Source of the DNA: Bradyrhizobium erythrophlei
GTDB lineage: Bacteria > Pseudomonadota > Alphaproteobacteria > Rhizobiales > Xanthobacteraceae
DNA length: 64,000 bases
Assembly (NCBI GenBank): GCA_900129675.1
Contig: FSRD01000001.1
Span: 1,539,501 to 1,603,500, forward strand
Direction: 5' to 3'
Made by a program: the position numbers and the translations under genes
Notes under the pieces: generated by a model
The model's input: only the letters and a program-made list of their open reading frames with translations
The model's database searches: none
Told to the model about the DNA's origin: nothing
Shown here: positions 25,890 to 35,303 of the stretch, piece after piece
Layout of the letters: each line of letters starts with the position of its first letter
Position numbering within the stretch: the stretch's first letter is position 1

Positions 25890-26845
25890 GCCGCCGCCCG
25901 CCTCGTCCCGTTGGTCTCCGCGTTCTGCTTGCGAAACGCGCCGGGCGCCATGCCGACGACGCGGTGAAACGCCTTGCTCAGCGCCGCGTCGCTCTCATAA
26001 CCGACTTCATTGGCGATTTCCGCCAGCGAGTGCTCGGTGTGCCGTAGCAGCACCCCGGCGCGGAACATGCGCCAGCGTGTCAGATATTCCAGCGGGGCTT
26101 CGCCGAGCTTAGCCTTGAAGCGCGCGGCAAACGCCGAGCGCGACATGTTCGCGCGCGCCGCGAGCTTCTCGACGGTCCACGCGTCAGCCGGACTGCCGTG
26201 CAGCGCGCGCATCGCAGCACCGATGCGCTTGTCGGACAAGGCCGCGAGCCAGCCGACGTCGTCTTCATTGACGTGATTGAGATGGCTGCGGATCGCCTGC
26301 ACGAACAGGATATCCGCAAGCCCCGAAATGACGACGCCGGACCCGATGCCGGGGCGCTCGGTCTCCTTCGCCAGCAATTCGAGCGTCGCTTTCAAAATCT
26401 CGGTGCGGTAGCCATCGACCCGCGTATGCAGCACGCGCGGCAGCAGCGCCGTCAACGGACGGGCGCCGAGTTCGTCATAGACGAACCATCCGGTCACGAC
26501 GGTGGCCGCCGCCCCACCGCCGCCGATGCCGACCGCGCCATCGACCAGTTTTGGCATCACGTCAAAACAGTTCACCGGCGCCGAGCGCGGATCGTCGCCG
26601 AGCGTGTAGGTCGAGCCATCCAGGATCACGTAGCAATCGCCCGCCGCGAGCGGGATCGATTTCGAAGGCGCCTCCGTCGTGAGCCAGCAGGAGCCTGCGA
26701 TCACGAGACCAAATCGCGCGGCTTTGCCTTCCCTGAACCGGATCGCCCAAGGCGCACCGGCATCGACCCGCGCATAGAGCGATTCGCGCACCCGCATGAC
26801 CGAAAATGCATCGTCGAGGGGATCCACGCGCTCTTCCTCACCCAC
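25886..26845 (-). CDS. AraC family regulator with N-terminal cupin
   Basis: 319-residue regulator with the same plan as the one at 8210: cupin-type sensor (residues about 10-200, with GSCWLTTEAPSKSIPLAAGD) and C-terminal AraC helix-turn-helix pair (TVEKLAARANMSRSAFAARF and LAEIANEVGYESDAALSKAF). It is divergent from the NTF2-like gene 122 bases away and convergent with the GST gene, whose last four bases it shares; either could be its target. Inducer unknown. Confidence 0.85.
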   Translation of the reverse strand: MGEEERVDPLDDAFSVMRVRESLYARVDAGAPWAIRFREGKAARFGLVIAGSCWLTTEAPSKSIPLAAGDCYVILDGSTYTLGDDPRSAPVNCFDVMPKLVDGAVGIGGGGAAATVVTGWFVYDELGARPLTALLPRVLHTRVDGYRTEILKATLELLAKETERPGIGSGVVISGLADILFVQAIRSHLNHVNEDDVGWLAALSDKRIGAAMRALHGSPADAWTVEKLAARANMSRSAFAARFKAKLGEAPLEYLTRWRMFRAGVLLRHTEHSLAEIANEVGYESDAALSKAFHRVVGMAPGAFRKQNAETNGTRRAAA

Positions 26846-26967
26846 CGCTGTTCTGGACGCCTGGACAATAATCTAGGCCAAATAGCCATTCATCGTCCAG
26901 ACATCCATCCCTATCCTCTCTTCATCGCCGCTCCGCCGGCACGAAAATTCGAGAAGAGACAGGTTCC

Positions 26968-27330
26968 ATGTCCCACGCCGAAGACCTCGCCAAGCGTTAC
27001 ATCCAGATCTGGAATGAAGCCGATCCGGCCGCCCGCCGCGCCGAGGTCGCAGCCCTCTGGATCGAGAATGGCACCCATTATGTGCGGGAGCGCGAGGTGC
27101 ACGGCCACGCCGCTCTGGAGACCCGCGTCGCCACCTCGCACCAGACCAATGTCGCCGAACGCAATTACCGGTTCGAGCCCAACGGCGGCGTCGAGCAGCT
27201 CCGCGACCTGGTCAGGTTCAACTGGCGCATGGTGCCGAAAGGTGGCGGCGCGGTCGCAGCGACCGGACTGATCGTCTGCCTGCTGGCCGACGATGGCCGG
27301 ATACGAATTGATTATCAGTTTATCGATTGA
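26968..27330 (+). CDS. NTF2-like (SnoaL-type) protein
   Basis: 120-residue alpha+beta-barrel protein. The start LAKRYIQIWNEADPAARR, the WIENGTHYV strand and the RVATSHQTNVAE region are typical of SnoaL-like/nuclear-transport-factor-2 folds found in small isomerases, hydrolases and ketosteroid-type enzymes. No catalytic assignment is possible. An AGAGACAGG element precedes the ATG. It is transcribed away from the AraC gene and so is a candidate target. Confidence 0.75.
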   Translation: MSHAEDLAKRYIQIWNEADPAARRAEVAALWIENGTHYVREREVHGHAALETRVATSHQTNVAERNYRFEPNGGVEQLRDLVRFNWRMVPKGGGAVAATGLIVCLLADDGRIRIDYQFID

Positions 27331-27455
27331 TCGCAGGCGCCGAGAGCGACAGGCGCCGCCGTCATCCCAAGACGCCGTCGCAATTGGGACGACCTCGAAC
27401 GATGGCCACATCCGACCTGGTCATGCTTCGAGGTTCGCCGAAGGGGCTCGCACCT

Positions 27456-27507
27456 CCTGCGATAACGGCAAAGCCGTTACGCCTGCGATAACGGAACGGC
27501 CGTTACG
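27456..27507. repeat. Two tandem 26-bp units, each with its own hairpin
   Basis: Units CCTGCGATAACGGCAAAGCC... at 27456-27481 and 27482-27507 share their first 13 and last eight bases. Each contains an inverted repeat around the TAACGG / CCGTTA arms: unit 1 has a 3-base loop, unit 2 a 5-base loop. The loops differ while the arms are kept, which suggests that the hairpins matter or that both derive from one palindromic element. They lie between the NTF2-like gene and the hybrid kinase. Confidence 0.7.
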
Positions 27508-27600
27508 CCGGGATGACGGCAAGGCTGGTGTTCCGTCTCATCACTTGGCTTTGTGACGCGGGAAAGATTGCAGTAAGCTCTGCATGGAGCAGGAACGCCC

Positions 27601-29742
27601 GTGCAGACTGCGCAACGCAATTCGCTAAGACTGCTGCAATGGATGATGGCCGCCTCGCTGGCCCTCCCGCTGGCGCTGTTCGTCTTTGCTTCCGCGATAT
27701 CCTGGATCTCGATCAACGAGACCGCCGACCGGGAAATTGAGCGCGCACTGGATGTCGCGCACGAACACGCGCTGAAGGTGTTCGAGACCATCGACCGCAG
27801 CCTGTCGGAAATCGCCGAGATCGTCCGCGGCATTCCCGACGCCGGCGTCGCCTCCCGCGAAGAGGCCCTGCACCTGCGGCTGAAACAGCTCGCCGATTCG
27901 CTGCCGCAGGTGAAATCGGCCTGGATTTTCGACGCCAAGGGCCGGGCGCTTGTCAACAGCCTGGTGGTACCGGCGCCCGACATCGATTTCTCGGACCGCG
28001 ATTATTTCAGCGCCCATGTCGAGCGCAATGTCGGCACCTATATCGGCGAGGCCTTGAAACCGAGGCCGCCCTACCGGGGCGCGGCGTTCTTCGGCGTCAG
28101 CCGGAGGCGGGAGAACGAGGACGGCAGCTTCGCCGGCGTGTTTCACGCTTCCGTGCTGCCGGAATATTTCGAGAATTTCTACGCCCGGATCGGTCGCGAA
28201 CCCGGCAGCTTTTTCGCGCTCGTCCGGACCGATGGCGCGGTGCTGGCCCATTTCCCCGCCCTCGACCGTGATTTCCGATTCGAGCCGAACGGGCCGCTCG
28301 GGCAACAGATCGTCGCCCACCCCCAGGCCGGAGTAATCACCGTAAATTCGCCGGCTGACGGCATCGAGCGCCGCCTCGGTTATCAGCGGCTTGCGGAATA
28401 TCCGATCTATGTCAGCGCGGGGCTGGAGACATCGGCAATACGGGCGCGCTGGCTCGCCACCATGAGCCAGCATCTGATTTTCGGCGCACCGGCTACCGCG
28501 CTGTTGTTCTTCCTGCTCTCGCTGGCGCTGCGGCGAACGCGGCACCTTTATGCCGAAGCCGAAAAGCGCACCGAGGCCGAGGAAGCGCTCAAGCACGGCC
28601 AGCGGCTGGAGGCGCTGGGGCAATTGACCGGCGGCGTCGCGCATGACTTCAACAATCTTCTGACCGTCATCAGCGCCTCCGTCGATATGTTGCGGCGGCC
28701 GGATCTGCCGGAACCGCGGCGGCTGCGCTACATCGACGCGATCTCGGACACCGTCACCCGCGCCGCAAAACTGACGGGCCAGTTGCTGGCCTTCGCGCGG
28801 CGGCAGGCCTTGAAGCCGGAGCTGTTTGATGTTGGTCAAAACGTGCAGATGCTCGGCGAAATGATCGCCACCCTGATCGGTTCACGGATCGAGATCGTGA
28901 TCCACGTGCCGGACGAGCCTTGCTTCATCAATGCCGATGCCGGCCAGTTCGAGACCGCTGTCATCAACATGGCGGTCAACGCCCGCGATGCCATCGTCGG
29001 CCCTGGGCGGCTGACCCTTACGGTGCGGATGGTCGCCGAATTGCCGGGTGGTGCCGCGCCATCCAAAAATCCGCACGGCTACGTTGCCGTGTCCGTCGAG
29101 GATACCGGCATCGGGATCCCCAAGGACCGGTTCGGGATCATCTTCGAACCGTTTTTCACCACCAAGGAAGTCGGACAGGGTACCGGACTCGGCCTGTCGC
29201 AGGTGTTCGGATTCGCCAAACAGTCCGGGGGCGAAGTGATCGTCGCGAGCGAGCTTGGCAAGGGCAGCATCTTCACGCTGTACCTGCCGCGCGCCGCCAG
29301 CGGCGGCCGGCTGCGGCAGCTCGCGGCGGAAGACGCGCCGCCGGTCGATGGTCAGGGCATGTGGGTGCTCGTGGTCGAGGACAATGCCGAGATCGGCAAG
29401 TTCGCGACCGACGCGCTGGCCGGGCTCGGCTATCACACCACGCTGGTCGGCAACGCCACCCACGCGCTCGAAGAGCTGATGGGCGATGCCGGCCGTTTCG
29501 ACGTGGTGTTTTCGGACGTGGTGATGCCTGGCATGAGCGGCATCGAACTGGCGCAGGAAATTCGCCGCAGCCATCATGACCTGCCCGTCGTGCTGACCAG
29601 CGGCTACAGCCACGTGCTGTCGCAAAACGGCAGCTACGGCTTTGAGCTGCTGCAAAAGCCCTATTCGATCGAACAGCTCACCGAGGTCCTGCAGAAGGTC
29701 GGCCGCTGGCGCAGGGCGAAGCGTGATGCCGCGCCGGCGTGA
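27601..29742 (+). CDS. Hybrid sensor histidine kinase with receiver domain
   Basis: Membrane hybrid kinase of 713 aa starting at GTG 27601 (AGGA upstream). Helix 1 at about residues 15-37; Cache-type periplasmic sensor to about 280 (SAWIFDAKGRALVNS, DFSDRDYFSAHVERN); helix 2 at about 290-310. HisKA has His348 in GGVAHDFNNLLTV; the HATPase region has NMAVNARDAI, DTGIGIP, FEPFFTT and GTGLGLSQV; the C-terminal receiver has Asp639 (VVFSDVVMPGMSG). The signal is unknown, but Cache domains usually sense small molecules. No DNA-binding response regulator is adjacent, so phosphate may pass to an unlinked phosphotransferase. Next gene is an ABC exporter 52 bases downstream. Confidence 0.92.
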   Translation: MQTAQRNSLRLLQWMMAASLALPLALFVFASAISWISINETADREIERALDVAHEHALKVFETIDRSLSEIAEIVRGIPDAGVASREEALHLRLKQLADSLPQVKSAWIFDAKGRALVNSLVVPAPDIDFSDRDYFSAHVERNVGTYIGEALKPRPPYRGAAFFGVSRRRENEDGSFAGVFHASVLPEYFENFYARIGREPGSFFALVRTDGAVLAHFPALDRDFRFEPNGPLGQQIVAHPQAGVITVNSPADGIERRLGYQRLAEYPIYVSAGLETSAIRARWLATMSQHLIFGAPATALLFFLLSLALRRTRHLYAEAEKRTEAEEALKHGQRLEALGQLTGGVAHDFNNLLTVISASVDMLRRPDLPEPRRLRYIDAISDTVTRAAKLTGQLLAFARRQALKPELFDVGQNVQMLGEMIATLIGSRIEIVIHVPDEPCFINADAGQFETAVINMAVNARDAIVGPGRLTLTVRMVAELPGGAAPSKNPHGYVAVSVEDTGIGIPKDRFGIIFEPFFTTKEVGQGTGLGLSQVFGFAKQSGGEVIVASELGKGSIFTLYLPRAASGGRLRQLAAEDAPPVDGQGMWVLVVEDNAEIGKFATDALAGLGYHTTLVGNATHALEELMGDAGRFDVVFSDVVMPGMSGIELAQEIRRSHHDLPVVLTSGYSHVLSQNGSYGFELLQKPYSIEQLTEVLQKVGRWRRAKRDAAPA

Positions 29743-29794
29743 CCATGCGCCGGCGCGTCAGGGAACCTTTTGATTTCTCTCACGTTATCCGGCC

Positions 29795-31789
29795 ATGGCG
29801 AAACCAGATGTAAAGTCCAAAGCGTCCCCCAACAAATCGTCGGCACAGCAGCCAGCTTCCAGGAAGAATCCAGAAATCGCCGAAGGGGTCGCCGAATACG
29901 GCGACCATGTGGAACCATCCCCGCCGGAAGTCGTCGAACCCGACCCGGAATGGTCGCCGGAGGAGGCCGAGCAGGCGCGCAAGGATTATCTGCTGACGCG
30001 GTTCTGGATCAGCGCGCGGGGATTTTGGGGTAAGAGCGGCGACCGGCTGGCGTGGCTGTTTTCGATCGGCCTGCTGATTCTGATCGTCGCCAATGTCGGA
30101 TTTCAGTACGGTATCAATGTCTGGAACCGTGCGATCTTCGACGCCATCGAGAAGCGCGATTCGGCGACGGTATTCCATCTCACCGCAGTGTTCTTTCCGC
30201 TTGCGATCGGCAGCGTGCTGCTCGGCGTCGCCCAGGTTTTCGCGCGCATGGGCATCCAGCGCCGATGGCGGGCATGGCTGACCAATTCCGTGGTGTCGCG
30301 CTGGCTGACCAATGGCCGATATTATCAACTCAATCTGGTCAGCGGCGATCACCAGAATCCGGAATACCGGATCGCCGAGGATTTAAGGATCGCGACCGAT
30401 TCGCCGGTGGATTTCATGGCCGGGGTGACCTCGGCATTGCTGTCGGCCGCGACCTTCATCGCGGTACTCTGGACCATCGGCGGTGCGCTGACGGTGACGG
30501 TTGCGGGATCGGCCATCAGCATTCCCGGCTTTCTCGTCATCGCAGCCGTGCTCTACGCCGCGATTGCCTCGGGTTCGATCATGACGATCGGTCGGCGATT
30601 TGTGCAGATCTCCGAGGACAAGAATCAGGCGGAGGCCGAATATCGCTATGCGCTGACCCGCGTGCGCGAGAACGGCGAGAGCATCGCGCTGCTCGGCGGC
30701 GAAGAGGAAGAGCGCGACGGCATCGACAAGACCTTTACAAAGGTTCTCCGGCAATGGGCGCGGCTCGCCGGCCAGCACATGCGCACGACGCTGGTATCGC
30801 AGGGTTCGAGCCTGATCGCACCTGTCGTGCCCCTGCTGTTGTGCGCGCCGAAATTTCTCGACGGCAGCATGACGCTGGGACAGGTGATGCAGGCCGCATC
30901 CGCCTTCACCATCGTGCAGGGCGCATTCGGTTGGCTGGTGGACAATTATCCGCGCCTCGCCGACTGGAACGCCTGCGCGCGCCGCATCGCTTCGCTGATG
31001 ATGTCGCTCGATGGACTGGAGCGCGCCGAACAGGGCGACGGTATCGGCCGCATCACGCGCGGCGAAACCGAGGGCGACGCCATGCTCAGCCTGAACGATC
31101 TGTCGGTGACGCTCGACGACGGCACCGCCGTGGTCGGCGAAACCGAAGTGGTGATCGAGCCCGGCGAGCGGCTGCTTGTGGCCGGCGAATCCGGCACCGG
31201 CAAAAGCACACTGGTGCGCGCCATCGCCGGCCTCTGGCCATGGGGCGGCGGCAGCGTCAACTTCCATGCCGACCGGCGGCTGTTCATGCTGCCGCAAAAA
31301 CCCTATGTCCCGTTCGGCACGCTGCGCCGCGCGGTCGCCTATCCCGGCGCCGCCGAGGACTGGAGCATCGAACAGATCGCCGAGGCGCTGCACAAGGTCG
31401 GGCTCGATCATCTCAAGGAAAAGATCGAGGACGAGGCGCCATGGGATCAAACCCTGTCCGGCGGCGAAAAGCAGCGGCTCGCGTTCGCCCGTTTGCTGCT
31501 GCACAACCCCGACATCGTCGTGCTGGACGAGGCCACCTCTGCGCTCGACGAAAAGAGCCAGGACAAAATGATGGAGATCGTCACCAAGGAGCTTCCCAAG
31601 GCGACCATCGTCAGCGTCGCCCATCGGGTCGAGCTGGAGGCGTTCCATAGCCGCAAGATCGTGCTGGAACGGCGCAAGGGGGGCGCCAAACTCGTCAGCG
31701 ACGTCGATCTGATTCCCCGCAAGGGCAAACGCCGCCTGCTCGGCCGCTTCCTGCGCCAGCGCACGACGCCGCCGAAAAAGGCGACCTAA
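29795..31789 (+). CDS. ABC transporter, BacA/BclA-like (fused membrane and ATPase domains)
   Basis: 664 aa. After a hydrophilic, proline-rich N-terminus of about 80 residues, six membrane helices (from SIGLLILIVANVGFQYGINV) carry the SbmA/BacA and ABC_membrane_2 landmarks WRAWLTNSVVSRWL and YYQLNLVSGDHQNPEYRI (family signature: QNPDQRI-like). The ATPase domain has Walker A GESGTGKST (464-472), signature LSGGEKQR (554-561) and Walker B VVLDEATSALDE. Homologues import peptides (BacA/BclA in rhizobia) or vitamin B12, so a peptide importer or related exporter is likely. Bradyrhizobium BclA acts in symbiosis, but the genome may have several such paralogues and this one is not necessarily BclA. Confidence 0.85.
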   Translation: MAKPDVKSKASPNKSSAQQPASRKNPEIAEGVAEYGDHVEPSPPEVVEPDPEWSPEEAEQARKDYLLTRFWISARGFWGKSGDRLAWLFSIGLLILIVANVGFQYGINVWNRAIFDAIEKRDSATVFHLTAVFFPLAIGSVLLGVAQVFARMGIQRRWRAWLTNSVVSRWLTNGRYYQLNLVSGDHQNPEYRIAEDLRIATDSPVDFMAGVTSALLSAATFIAVLWTIGGALTVTVAGSAISIPGFLVIAAVLYAAIASGSIMTIGRRFVQISEDKNQAEAEYRYALTRVRENGESIALLGGEEEERDGIDKTFTKVLRQWARLAGQHMRTTLVSQGSSLIAPVVPLLLCAPKFLDGSMTLGQVMQAASAFTIVQGAFGWLVDNYPRLADWNACARRIASLMMSLDGLERAEQGDGIGRITRGETEGDAMLSLNDLSVTLDDGTAVVGETEVVIEPGERLLVAGESGTGKSTLVRAIAGLWPWGGGSVNFHADRRLFMLPQKPYVPFGTLRRAVAYPGAAEDWSIEQIAEALHKVGLDHLKEKIEDEAPWDQTLSGGEKQRLAFARLLLHNPDIVVLDEATSALDEKSQDKMMEIVTKELPKATIVSVAHRVELEAFHSRKIVLERRKGGAKLVSDVDLIPRKGKRRLLGRFLRQRTTPPKKAT

Positions 31790-31820
31790 CTCCTCGTTGG
31801 AGTCATCGGTAAAACCGGCT

Positions 31821-32702
31821 ATGCATGCGCCGCTTTCGCCGTCTTTCGAGGACCCCGGTTTGACTCCCGATAACGATCCATCACCACCGCCGTTCGGCGC
31901 GTTCGCACCCAATGCCGCCCAGGCCGCGATCATCGCGCTGGCGCAGCGCTCGCGGCTGAAGCGCGGCGCGTTCCGGCCAATGCTGTCGCGGCTGGTCAAT
32001 CTGCTGCGCGCGGGACCGGTGGACGTGCAGTATCAGGGCGCCTCGTTCCGTTTCTATCATCAGGCCAGCGCCACCGAGCGCGGGGCGCTGTTCAATCCCG
32101 ATTACAATCTCGAAGAGCTGGATTTCCTGCGGGCGCATACCCGCGCGGGCGGCGTGTTCGTCGATGTCGGCGCCAATGTCGGCACCTATGCGCTTGCGCT
32201 CGCGCGGCAGGTCGGCGCCGGAGGCAAGGTGATCGCGATCGAGCCGCATCCCGTCACCCATGCCCGGCTTGCCTTCAACAATTCGGCGTCCGGCTATACG
32301 CAGGTGAGGCTGGTGGCGGCGGCGGCCGGCCCCGCCGATGGCGACCTGATGATCGAGACCGACGGCGACAACCTCGGCGCCAGCCACATCGTGTCGGGAA
32401 AGGCCTTGTCGGGAAAGGCATCAGGCAAGGCCATCAAGGTGCCGTCGCTGCGGCTGCAGCGGATTCTCGAGGAGGCCGGCGTGTCGCGGGTCGACGCTTT
32501 GAAGATCGACGTCGAGGGTTTTGAGGATCGCGTGCTGACCGGCTTCTTCAGGGAAGCGCCGCGATCGCTGTGGCCGCACGCGGTGGTGATCGAACATCTG
32601 TCGAAGAACGAATGGCTGGAAGACTGCATCGCCGACATGCGCGCGCGCGGTTATGTCGAGACCGGCAGAACCCGCAGCAACACCTTGCTGGCGCGCGAAT
32701 AG
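31821..32702 (+). CDS. FkbM family methyltransferase
   Basis: SAM-dependent methyltransferase of 293 aa (from ATG 31821; a TTG at 31797 is a possible alternative, neither with a convincing ribosome site). The SAM motif is FVDVGANVGTYALALAR with KVIAIEPHPVTHARL, and the FkbM hallmark DALKIDVEGFEDRVLTGF follows. Such enzymes O-methylate sugars of glycans or secondary metabolites; the substrate here is unknown. An in-frame tandem repeat of 15 bases at 32392 adds SGKALSGKASGKA to a loop. It follows the BacA-like gene by 31 bases and is likely co-transcribed. Confidence 0.85.
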   Translation: MHAPLSPSFEDPGLTPDNDPSPPPFGAFAPNAAQAAIIALAQRSRLKRGAFRPMLSRLVNLLRAGPVDVQYQGASFRFYHQASATERGALFNPDYNLEELDFLRAHTRAGGVFVDVGANVGTYALALARQVGAGGKVIAIEPHPVTHARLAFNNSASGYTQVRLVAAAAGPADGDLMIETDGDNLGASHIVSGKALSGKASGKAIKVPSLRLQRILEEAGVSRVDALKIDVEGFEDRVLTGFFREAPRSLWPHAVVIEHLSKNEWLEDCIADMRARGYVETGRTRSNTLLARE

Positions 32703-32863
32703 AGCATCGCCTCCGGCGTCGTGCCGCGTGACGTATGCGTGCGGCAAAACGACCGGCGCGCCGGCGTGCCCTGGTCAGCGCTCCGAAAGCCATTGACCTG
32801 CTTTACCCTGGGTTGCAAGATTGACGCCTCACCACGTCAGCCGCTTGAACGGAGGGATGCACC

Positions 32864-34581
32864 ATGGCCCGCAAACCAAGCCTGCAATTCGCAACCACGT
32901 CCCAGGAAAATTCCCAAGAAAACTCACAAGAAGACTCGCACCAAAATCTACGCCGGGTCGCCGGCAGCGAGAGGTTGCCGCTGCCGAACGCCCGTGTGAT
33001 CGGTCCGGCAGATCCCGAGCAGCCGATCAGGCTGACCGTCTATGTGCGATCCCGCCCGGCTCACACGCACGTCCCCTCGCTCAAGGAAATCGGGCATAGT
33101 CCGTATGAGTGGATGCACTCGCACAACGCACCCACGCATTGAGCGCCTTCGAGGCCGACGCAAAGGACATCAACGCGGTCAAGAAATTTGCCACGGCAAA
33201 CAAGCTGAAGGTGATTGAAGCCAGCGAGGTCAAGCGAAGCGTTCTGATTGAAGGAAAGATCGGCGATGCCGCGCGCGCCTTCGGCGTCGATCTGCAAATC
33301 TGGGAGCATCCGGGCGGCCGCTATCGCGGCAGGGTCGGGCCGGTCCATACCCCGGATTCGTTGCGCGGGATCGTTGAAGCGGTTTTCGGCTTTGACAACC
33401 GGGTGATGGGACGCCCTTATTTTCGGCGCAGCCGGCACCGCTTTGTGTCCCGCGCTGCGCAGCCCCTGAACTACCTTCCGACCGAGATCGCGGATTTTTA
33501 CAGTTTTCCGGATGCGGACGGCAGCGGACAGACGATCGCCATCTTCGTATTCAATGGCGCGCTCGGTGATTCCGGCCAGACAGCGGTCGGTGGTTATTCG
33601 CAGAAGCTGCTGAAGAGTTACTTCAAGGATACGCTTCACATCACGCCGCCAAGACTCACCGACGTCGTCGTCCACGGCCCCGGCAACAAACCCGGCGACG
33701 GCAGCCAGGACACCGACGTGACCAGCGAGGTGCTGCTGGATATCTGCATGGCCGGCGCCGTTGCGCCGAAAGCCAGGTTCATGATGTACTTTACCGAGTT
33801 CACCGAGCAGGGCTGGGTCGATGCGCTGACCTCGGCGGTGACGGCGACGCAAAACCGGCCGTCCATCATCTCGATCAGCTACGGCAATCCCGAAGACGGA
33901 CCGACGGGCCAAATCCTCTGGACCCAGCAGGCGATCATGAAGGTGAACGAGGCGTTGCAGCGCGCTGCGCTGGCCGGAATCAACGTCTGCGTCGCCGCCG
34001 GAGACCAGGGCTCGACCGAGGAAGTAACTGACCATCGGCAGCACGTCGATTATCCGGCCTCGAGCCCCTGGGTCTTGGCTTGCGGCGGCACCCGGGTCGT
34101 CGCGGCGAACGGCGTAATCAACCGCGAGACGGTGTGGAACGATGGTCCATCGAGCGCAACCGGGGGAGGGGTAAGCAGCCTGTTTGCGTTGCCGACCTAT
34201 CAGACTTCGGCGAACGTCCCGGTGTCGGTCAACCCCGGACATCGCATCGGTCGCGGCGTCCCCGACGTCTCGGGAATCGCCGACCCCGATACGGGAGTCC
34301 TGGTCATGGGCCCCGACGGCACCGTCGGGGGCATCGGCGGAACGAGCGCCACGGCGCCGATGTGGGCGGGCCTGATCGCTCGTCTCAACCAGTTGCTGGG
34401 AACGCCGCTCGGGTTCCTCAATCCGATCCTGTACAAGAATTTGGCCTCCGGCGTTCTCCGCGACGTCAGCGAAGGCGACAACGGCGCATACCGCGCCGGT
34501 GCCGGCTGGGACGCGTGCACAGGGCTCGGCAGTCCGAACGGCACGCGCATATTGGCGGCGCTGAAAGGACTGGTGAAGTAG
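32864..34581 (+). pseudogene. S53 (sedolisin/kumamolisin) serine-carboxyl peptidase, frameshifted in the propeptide
   Basis: Acid serine-carboxyl peptidase split by one frame change. The first piece (32864-33142, GGAGGG upstream) holds the kumamolisin-type propeptide start GSERLPLPNARVIGPAD. The second (from ATG 33109) continues with FEADAKDINAVKKFATANK and the whole catalytic domain. Numbering from 33109, the catalytic residues are Glu207 and Asp211 (TSEVLLDICMAGAV), Asp299 (VAAGDQG) and Ser413 (GGTSATAPMWAG); the C-terminal Ca-binding region DVSEGDNGAYRAG is intact. Only the propeptide is broken, so this may be a recent lesion, a sequencing error, or a catalytic part translated from 33109. 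There is no signal peptide; homologues are often leaderless. Confidence 0.8.
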
Positions 34582-34592
34582 ACCAGCGAAGA

Positions 34593-34745
34593 GTTGCTGA
34601 CGGCTCCGCCAAAGCGGCCATCGCGGCCGGCGGACGCGACAACGGCGCGCCCGGAATCCGCGCTCGTTATCACCCCAATTATTACGGCGCGTTGGTGCTC
34701 GATCCCGACGGTCACAACATTGAGGCGGTGTGCCATACGCCGTAG
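34593..34745 (+). pseudogene. Remnant of a VOC (glyoxalase-type) protein, C-terminal end
   Basis: The last 50 codons of a glyoxalase/bleomycin-resistance superfamily protein remain in frame to a stop at 34745: AAGGRDNGAPGIRARYHPNY followed by YGALVLDPDGHNIEAVCH. HPNYYGA...DPDGHNIE is a well-known C-terminal pattern of the family, with the metal-ligand Glu. No N-terminal part exists upstream, where the S53 gene ends 12 bases before. It is therefore a truncated leftover next to the frameshifted protease. Confidence 0.75.
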
Positions 34746-34804
34746 GGACGGTTCCAGTTCCAGTAGCGGCGCGGAACATCGCGGCGATCGCGCCGTTGTC
34801 GTCG

Positions 34805-35095
34805 ATGCCGATCGAACCACCCGAAATTCCGCCGGCAACGCCGGGTACGCCGACTGAACCTCCGCCGGGGATTCCTCCGGCCAACCCTCGCCCGGAAGTG
34901 CCTACCCCGATGCATGAACCCGGCGAGCCGTCGCGGCCGGAGGAGTTGCCGGGCAAGCTGCCGGGCGAACTGCCTGGCCGCGGACCGAATGGGACCGCGC
35001 CTCCGCCTGGAACCGATGCCGGCAGTTTCGGCTTTTCAGGCACGCAGCCGAAACTTCATACCAGCGCCTCAGAGATGCCACGGGGGACAATGTAA
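34805..35095 (+). CDS. Proline-rich small hypothetical protein
   Basis: Ninety-six residues, nearly a quarter of them proline, in a quasi-repeat (EPPEIPPATPGTPTEPPPG). I recall similar short proline/glutamate-rich proteins in Bradyrhizobium, but cannot name a function. There is no clear ribosome binding site at the chosen ATG and GC-rich DNA gives such frames by chance, so it may not be real. It lies between the VOC remnant and the OmpA-like gene. Confidence 0.35.
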   Translation: MPIEPPEIPPATPGTPTEPPPGIPPANPRPEVPTPMHEPGEPSRPEELPGKLPGELPGRGPNGTAPPPGTDAGSFGFSGTQPKLHTSASEMPRGTM

Positions 35096-35303
35096 AAGTT
35101 CGATTTGAAAGCATCGTCTGAATGCGTAATGAACAATTGCGCATGCAACCCGTTATGCTGTCGAAATAAATAGCGTTCGCGTTTTGTAGCCCGCCACAAT
35201 CCGGCCTAACGATTAGCCGTTGATCGACCCGCCGAAACGTTCGGCGAAAGCCACTCTCTCCCGCCAACCTTGCCGCCAGATTTTTCCGGGGATCCAGGAC
35301 ATC

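Noticed and set aside
29795..31789. Naming the ABC transporter bclA
   Set aside because: Domain plan fits BacA/BclA, but Bradyrhizobium may have several related transporters and no symbiosis genes are in the window, so the symbol is withheld.
33061..35043. Open frame of 660 codons on the minus strand across the S53 protease
   Set aside because: Mirrors the protease and the proline-rich frame; no recognisable domain or ribosome site, while the plus strand shows clear S53 catalytic motifs.
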